A DNA stretch of 17,353 nt from an uncultured Acidobacteriota bacterium (GTDB taxonomy: Bacteria > Acidobacteriota > Thermoanaerobaculia > Gp7-AA8): NCBI GenBank assembly GCA_946887105.1, contig CAMPKJ010000081.1:1-17353 (forward strand). The letters are read 5' to 3'. A program made the position numbers and the translations under genes. How positions within the stretch are numbered: position 1 is the first letter of the stretch; every line of letters starts with the position of its first letter. The notes under the pieces are model-generated. The model was not told the DNA's origin. It did no database searches and was given only the letters and a program-made list of their open reading frames with translations. This document shows, piece after piece, positions 13,738-17,353 of the stretch.

Positions 13738-15350
13738 AAGCGCCGCTCTCGCAGTATCCGGGGATGAATCCGTTCGTCCTCGACTGGCTCGCAGGCGACG
13801 AGCGATTTCTGCGGCGTGACCAGTCCCCTCTCCCCGCGCCGCGGGGAGAGGGTCAGGGTGAGGGGCACGAGTTACGCACGCCTTCGCCCCTCACCCTAGC
13901 CCTCTCCCCGGCGGGGAGAGGGGATCTCGCGTCCGCGCTCGATCGATCCAACCGCCACTGGGGCATCTTCGCCAAAGACGCCATCCTGCGCTGGGCCGCG
14001 GGAGAGACGCGCACGATCATCGCCGGACAGCAGGTCGGCTTCGCCGGCGGCCCGCTGTACACGCTCGCGAAGGTCGCCAGCATCGTGAAGATGAAGCGCG
14101 CGCTCGAGCGGCAAGGCACGCCGGCGACGGCGATGTTCTGGCTGGCCACCGAGGATCACGACTTCGATGAAGTGGCGACGCTCAATGTTCCGGCGCGGCT
14201 GACGAACGCACAATCGCAACTCGACCTGCTCTGTATCCGCGCCAGTCGCGGCGTCGATTCACGCGCCGCGGTTGGCTCGCTGCCCATCCCCGAGCCACTG
14301 ATTACCCAACTGCTGGCGTTCTTCGACATCCCCCGCCCTGCCTGGCTTCGCGAAGGCATCACGTTCCGCGATTCGTTCGCGGAGCTGATCGCGTCCGTCT
14401 TCGGCAACGAAGTGATCCTCGTCGATGCACTGCTCCCGGAACTGCGCCGCGCGGGTGCGCCGCTGTTCGACGCCATCGTGTCGAAACACGACGCGATCCA
14501 CGACGCGCTCACGCAACGCGGCCGCGCGCTCGCTGCGGCCGGCTACAAGGAGCAGGTGGTCCCGAACGAGCACGGCCAGTACACGCTGCTCTACGAGCTC
14601 GACGAGCACGGGCACCGCCAAACTGCGGTTCCTCGGGGTGCCTCGGATCCTCGGAGTTCCTCGGGTGACCGAGGAACCGAGGAACTCCGAGGAACTCCGA
14701 GGAACGCGGAACGCATCTCCACGTCCGCGCTGACGCGACCGCTCCTGCAGGATTCCGTGCTGCGTCCGGACGTGTTCGTCGGCGGTCCGGCCGAAGTCGC
14801 GTATTACGCGCAGATCGCGCCGCTGCACGAGTTGCTCGGCATCGCCATGCCGCGCGTCGCGCTACGCGGTCACGTGCTGGTGGCGCCGAAACGCGTCGTA
14901 CGCGCGCTCGAGCGCTACGACCTCGAGGCGCCGGAAGTGTTCGCGTCCGCGGAGTCGCTGATCGCCGAGCGGGAGCCGGAAGGCGTCGCGCAGATCCGCA
15001 CCATTCTCGACGAAGGGAAGCGCGAGCTGATGCAGCGCATCGCGCAGGTCGGCGAGTTGGCGCTGCCGGCCGATCACTCGCTGGCCAGCTCGATCCAGCG
15101 TTCGATCGGACATCTCGAGTTTCACTTCAGCAAGCTCGGCGAGCGCGCCATCAAGGGGCTCGTGCGCAAGGATCGCGAGCGCTACGCCGCGCTTCGCGAG
15201 GTCGTGTCGACGCTTTATCCCGACCGGCACGTGCAGGACCGCACGGTGAGCTGGTTCGCGTACTGGCACGTGTACGGCGCGGGCATCACCGAGCAGATCC
15301 TCGAGGAAGTCGAGCCCGACAGCGCGTTTTTCAAGATCGCCGTGTTGTAA
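13734..15350 (+). CDS. bshC: Bacillithiol biosynthesis cysteine-adding enzyme BshC, with two repeat-derived segments
   Basis: The product is 538 residues from a GTG in the GTGA overlap with the methyltransferase. BshC joins cysteine to glucosaminyl-malate, the last step of bacillithiol synthesis, in the cytoplasm. Family marks: NPFVLDWLAGD near the N-terminus (12-22), AGQQVGFAGGPLYTLAK (97-113), FWLATEDHDFDEV (135-147), TRPLLQDSVLRPDVFVGGPA then EVAYYAQ (334-360), and the C-terminal SIGHLEFHFSKLGERAIKG. Residues about 31-63 (PLPAPRGEGQGEG, then PLTLALSPAGRG) and about 298-325 (PRGASDPRSSSGDRGTEELR) are translations of two unrelated palindromic DNA repeats, both in frame. Total length still matches typical BshC (about 540), so these segments may have replaced variable stretches rather than only added to them. 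A start at 13626 is possible in frame but lies inside the methyltransferase gene. Function of the altered enzyme is probable, since the frame and all motifs are intact. Confidence 0.92.
   Translation: MKAPLSQYPGMNPFVLDWLAGDERFLRRDQSPLPAPRGEGQGEGHELRTPSPLTLALSPAGRGDLASALDRSNRHWGIFAKDAILRWAAGETRTIIAGQQVGFAGGPLYTLAKVASIVKMKRALERQGTPATAMFWLATEDHDFDEVATLNVPARLTNAQSQLDLLCIRASRGVDSRAAVGSLPIPEPLITQLLAFFDIPRPAWLREGITFRDSFAELIASVFGNEVILVDALLPELRRAGAPLFDAIVSKHDAIHDALTQRGRALAAAGYKEQVVPNEHGQYTLLYELDEHGHRQTAVPRGASDPRSSSGDRGTEELRGTPRNAERISTSALTRPLLQDSVLRPDVFVGGPAEVAYYAQIAPLHELLGIAMPRVALRGHVLVAPKRVVRALERYDLEAPEVFASAESLIAEREPEGVAQIRTILDEGKRELMQRIAQVGELALPADHSLASSIQRSIGHLEFHFSKLGERAIKGLVRKDRERYAALREVVSTLYPDRHVQDRTVSWFAYWHVYGAGITEQILEEVEPDSAFFKIAVL
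13825..13923. repeat. CCCTCTCCCC-type palindromic element inside bshC
   Basis: The element has two hairpins: 13826-13852, with perfect 13-nt arms (CCCTCTCCCCGCG) around one base, and 13900-13922, with 11-nt arms (CCCTCTCCCCG) around one base. The parts between them, AGGGTCAGGGTGAGGGGC and GCCCCTCACCCTAGCCCT, are also inverted copies with two mismatches, so the full 98-99 nt can fold as a larger cruciform. The type 'CCCTCACCCTAGCCCTCTCCCC' is one I remember as a common dispersed repeat in GC-rich bacterial genomes. Here it is read through in frame as SPLPAPRGEGQGEG and PSPLTLALSPAGRG. Confidence 0.9.
14625..14707. repeat. TCCTCGG palindromic array, copy B (inside bshC, in frame)
   Basis: Three TCCTCGG units and one GCCTCGG variant are followed by four CCGAGGA units in inverted order, bounded by GCGGTTCC and GGAACGC. 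The architecture is the same four-plus-four as copy A. It lies entirely inside bshC and is translated as PRGASDPRSSSGDRGTEELR and a few flanking residues. The array has no stop codon in this frame, and the reading frame continues normally into conserved BshC sequence (TRPLLQD). Confidence 0.9.
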
Positions 15351-15353
15351 GGA
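15349..15353 (+). promoter_or_regulatory. Ribosome-binding site of bshB1 overlapping the bshC stop
   Basis: AAGGA is formed partly by the TAA stop of bshC (15348-15350) and lies 6 nt before the ATG at 15360. Ribosomes ending bshC would sit on this site, so re-initiation on bshB1 is likely. Confidence 0.6.
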
Positions 15354-15359
15354 ACAGTC

Positions 15360-16082
15360 ATGAGCGAAACAGTAGACATCCTCTTCTTCGGCGCGCACCC
15401 CGACGACGTCGAGCTCTCCGCCGGCGGAACGGCTGCGAAGTGTGTGAAGGACGGACTGCGCATCGGCATCGTCGATCTCACCCACGGCGAGATGGGCACG
15501 CGCGGCACGCCGCAAACGCGCAGGAAGGAAGCGCAGGCCGCGGCCCGAGTGCTCGGCGCGACGTTCCGCCAGCAGCTCGACTTCCAGGACGGTAACCTGC
15601 AGACCGGTCGCGAACAGGAGCTGGAGATCATCGAGATCCTGCGCGTGCGCCGCCCGTCGCTGGTCATCGCGCCGTGGCCCGACGACCGCCACCCCGATCA
15701 CACACGCACCGGCCGCCTCGTCACCGACGCGTCGTTCTATGCGGGACTGAAATCGCTGCAGACCGGCGCGCCCGCGCACCGCCCGCAGACGGTGCTGTAC
15801 TACATGCTGAACTACATGGTGACGCCCTCCATCGTCGTCGACGTGACCGATGCGTGGAAGGCGAAGATGCGCTCCGTGGCCGCGTATAAATCGCAGTTTC
15901 ACGATCCGAAATCGAAGGAGCCGCAGACGTTCATCTCCGATCCGAAGTTCCTGGAGATGATCGACGCGCGCGGCCGGCATTTCGGCGCGCTGATCGGCGC
16001 GCGTTATGGGGAAGCGTTCGTGACCAAACAACCGCCGCGGGTCGACGATCTGCTCGGCGCATACGCGGGGCGGGAGATATGA
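15360..16082 (+). CDS. bshB1: Bacillithiol biosynthesis deacetylase BshB1
   Basis: The product is 240 residues of the LmbE/PIG-L zinc deacetylase family, usual length for BshB1. It removes the acetyl group from GlcNAc-malate to give GlcN-malate. The zinc site is visible: AHPDD (12-16; H13 and D16 as ligands, D15 as catalytic base) and DDRHPDH (108-114; H114 as third ligand). Other BshB1-like stretches are LSAGGTAAK (19-27), DLTHGEMGTRGTPQTRRKEA (39-58), the substrate-binding loop LDFQDGNLQ (73-81), and YYMLNYMVTPSIVVDVTD then MRSVAAYKSQF. The start lies 9 nt after bshC, with AAGGA overlapping the bshC stop. Its TGA overlaps the bshA ATG (ATGA). Placement between bshC and bshA removes most doubt that the substrate is the bacillithiol precursor rather than another GlcNAc compound. 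Confidence 0.94.
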   Translation: MSETVDILFFGAHPDDVELSAGGTAAKCVKDGLRIGIVDLTHGEMGTRGTPQTRRKEAQAAARVLGATFRQQLDFQDGNLQTGREQELEIIEILRVRRPSLVIAPWPDDRHPDHTRTGRLVTDASFYAGLKSLQTGAPAHRPQTVLYYMLNYMVTPSIVVDVTDAWKAKMRSVAAYKSQFHDPKSKEPQTFISDPKFLEMIDARGRHFGALIGARYGEAFVTKQPPRVDDLLGAYAGREI

Positions 16083-17200
16083 AAGTCGGCATCACCTGCT
16101 ATCCCACCTTCGGCGGCTCCGGCGTCGTGGCCACGGAGCTCGGCCTGGCGCTCGCCAAACACGGCGACGACGTGCACTTCATCAGTTATGCGATGCCGTC
16201 GCGGCTGAACATCCTCCACGAACGCGTGCATTTTCACGAGGTGAACGTCACGCCGTATCCGCTCTTCGATCCTTATCCGCCGTACACGCTGGCGCTGGCG
16301 ACGAAGATGGCCGAGGTGGCGGCATACGAGAAGCTGGACGTGCTGCACGTGCATTACGCGATTCCGCACGCCATCAGCGCCTATCTCGCGAAGCAGATCC
16401 TGAGTTCGCGGCTGAAGGTCGTGACCACGCTGCACGGGACCGACATCACGCTGGTCGGCCGCGACGAGAGTTACCTGCCGATCACGAAGTTCGGCATCGA
16501 GCTCTCCGACGGCGTGACCGCGGTTTCACGATGGCTGAAGGACGAGACCGCGACGAACTTTCATACGAAGAAGGAGATCGACGTCATCCCGAACTTCGTC
16601 GATCCATCGCGCTTCCACCGCAGCCCGAGCGCGTTCTGCGACATGTTCGGCGCGCGCGGCGAGAAGCTGGTCGCTCACGTCTCGAACTTCCGCCCGGTGA
16701 AGCGGATCATGGACGTCATCGAGACGTTCGAGAAGATCATCGCCGCCGGCGTGAACGCGCGCCTGATCATGATCGGAGATGGCCCCGACCGCTCGCGCGC
16801 CGAAGCGTACGCGCGCGCCCATCACCTCCGCGATCGCGTGACGTTCCTCGGCAATCTGCCCAATCTCGAGGAAGTCCTCGGCGGCTGCGATCTCTTTCTG
16901 CTGCCGTCCGAGACCGAGTCCTTCGGGATGGCCGCGCTCGAGGCGATGACCTCGGAAGTTCCGGTCATCGCCACCAACGCCGGCGGACTTCCCGAAGTCG
17001 TGATCGACGGCGAGACCGGCTACCTCGTCGACGTCGGCGACACGGATGCGATGTCCGAGCGCGGCATCGAGATCCTCCGCAACCACGACCTGCGCGCAAA
17101 GATGGGCAAACGCGCGCGCCAGGTAGCGGTGGAGCGCTTCGACGAGCAGAAGATCGTCCCGCACTATCGCGAGATGTACGAACGGGTGATTGGTTCTTAG
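16079..17200 (+). CDS. bshA: Bacillithiol biosynthesis glycosyltransferase BshA
   Basis: The product is 373 residues, a GT4-family, GT-B-fold enzyme of normal BshA length. It transfers GlcNAc from UDP-GlcNAc to L-malate, the first step of bacillithiol synthesis. Diagnostic stretches: CYPTFGGSGVVATELG (7-22), HVHYAIPHAISAYLAKQ (90-106), TTLHGTDITLVGRDESYLPI (116-135), PNFVDPSRF (171-179), HVSNFRPVKRI (200-210) and the nucleotide-binding EX7E motif in PSETESFGMAALEAM (276-290; E280 and E288). The ATG overlaps the bshB1 stop by four bases, and GGGAG lies shortly before it. The order methyltransferase-bshC-bshB1-bshA puts the first enzyme last in the operon. A TCCTCGG palindrome begins 4 nt after the stop and may serve as the end of the transcript. 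Confidence 0.95.
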   Translation: MKVGITCYPTFGGSGVVATELGLALAKHGDDVHFISYAMPSRLNILHERVHFHEVNVTPYPLFDPYPPYTLALATKMAEVAAYEKLDVLHVHYAIPHAISAYLAKQILSSRLKVVTTLHGTDITLVGRDESYLPITKFGIELSDGVTAVSRWLKDETATNFHTKKEIDVIPNFVDPSRFHRSPSAFCDMFGARGEKLVAHVSNFRPVKRIMDVIETFEKIIAAGVNARLIMIGDGPDRSRAEAYARAHHLRDRVTFLGNLPNLEEVLGGCDLFLLPSETESFGMAALEAMTSEVPVIATNAGGLPEVVIDGETGYLVDVGDTDAMSERGIEILRNHDLRAKMGKRARQVAVERFDEQKIVPHYREMYERVIGS

Positions 17201-17203
17201 AGA

Positions 17204-17295
17204 CGGTTCCTCGGGTTCCTCGGTTCCTCGGGGTTCCTCGGAGGGGACCGTCAGCCTAGGAACTCCGAGGCACTCCGAGGAACTCCGAGGAACCG
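17204..17295. repeat. TCCTCGG palindromic array, copy C (after bshA)
   Basis: Four TCCTCGG units are followed, after about 20 nt, by four inverted units (CCTAGGA, CCGAGGC, CCGAGGA, CCGAGGA), bounded by CGGTTCC and GGAACCG. The pattern is the same four-plus-four as copies A and B, with different spacers and two changed units. It separates bshA from a convergent minus-strand gene, a position where it could act as a terminator in both directions. Confidence 0.9.
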
Positions 17296-17298
17296 CCT

Positions 17299-17353
17299 TC
17301 ACGGTTCGACGCGCAATCCGCCTTTCGGTCCGGTCTTTCCGTAGATCTCGCTG
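17299..17353 (-). CDS. C-terminal end of an unidentified protein (5' part outside window)
   Basis: From the right edge a minus-strand frame reads SEIYGKTGPKGGLRVEP and ends in TGA at 17301-17299. Only 17 codons are in the window. The codon use and the position, convergent with bshA and just beyond the palindrome, fit the end of a real gene. I do not recognise a family from this fragment, and chance cannot be excluded in so short a frame. Confidence 0.4.
   Translation of the reverse strand, partial: SEIYGKTGPKGGLRVEP

Noticed and set aside
13825..14707. Reading bshC as a pseudogene because of the two repeats
   Set aside because: The frame is uninterrupted, all family motifs before, between and after the repeats are intact, and bshB1 and bshA follow in coupled order; altered activity remains possible.

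Overview
The window is GC-rich and gene-dense, with short intergenic gaps and many overlapping start/stop codons. Three things point to the phylum Acidobacteriota. One gene has the layout of the 'VWFA-related Acidobacterial domain' family. The others are a paired DUF6152/DUF6644-type module and a bacillithiol (BSH) pathway in a high-GC, apparently Gram-negative genome. No rRNA, tRNA, CRISPR array, integrase or transposase was seen.

Layout. (1) 1-2875, minus strand: the N-terminal 958 residues of a very large exported protein, with a signal peptide, a CSLREA-like motif, right-handed beta-helix repeats and then Calx-beta repeats that run off the left edge. (2) 2974-5759, plus strand: a small HH-motif periplasmic protein, a four-helix membrane protein that overlaps it by 1 nt, and a secreted ten-Asp-box beta-propeller. 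(3) 5767-5877: a long, nearly perfect inverted repeat between convergent genes. (4) 5881-11816, minus strand, probably one operon read from right to left: Ser/Thr kinase with FlgO/TolB-like and TPR domains, TylF-like O-methyltransferase (GTGA overlap), KDPG-aldolase-like protein, small exported protein (1-nt overlap), exported VWFA-like protein. (5) 11817-11971: divergent control region, largely filled by a palindromic array of TCCTCGG units. (6) 11972-17200, plus strand: MglA-like Ras GTPase with a long acidic/coiled-coil tail, class I SAM methyltransferase, bshC, bshB1, bshA. (7) 17204-17295: another TCCTCGG palindrome, then the last codons of a minus-strand gene entering from the right edge.

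How the genes work together. bshA makes GlcNAc-malate from UDP-GlcNAc and malate, bshB1 deacetylates it, and bshC adds cysteine, so the whole BSH pathway is here in one overlapping block. The methyltransferase that overlaps bshC by four bases is a good candidate for modifying the thiol, for example to N-methyl-bacillithiol; this is inference.

The most unusual structure is in the repeats. A palindromic element built from four direct plus four inverted TCCTCGG-like units occurs three times within 5.5 kb: in the divergent promoter region, inside the bshC coding sequence in frame, and after bshA. bshC also carries a second, unrelated palindromic element (CCCTCTCCCC type) near its 5' end, again in frame. 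Two families of dispersed palindromes thus appear to have become protein-coding in a single core metabolic enzyme, as Rickettsia palindromic elements do.
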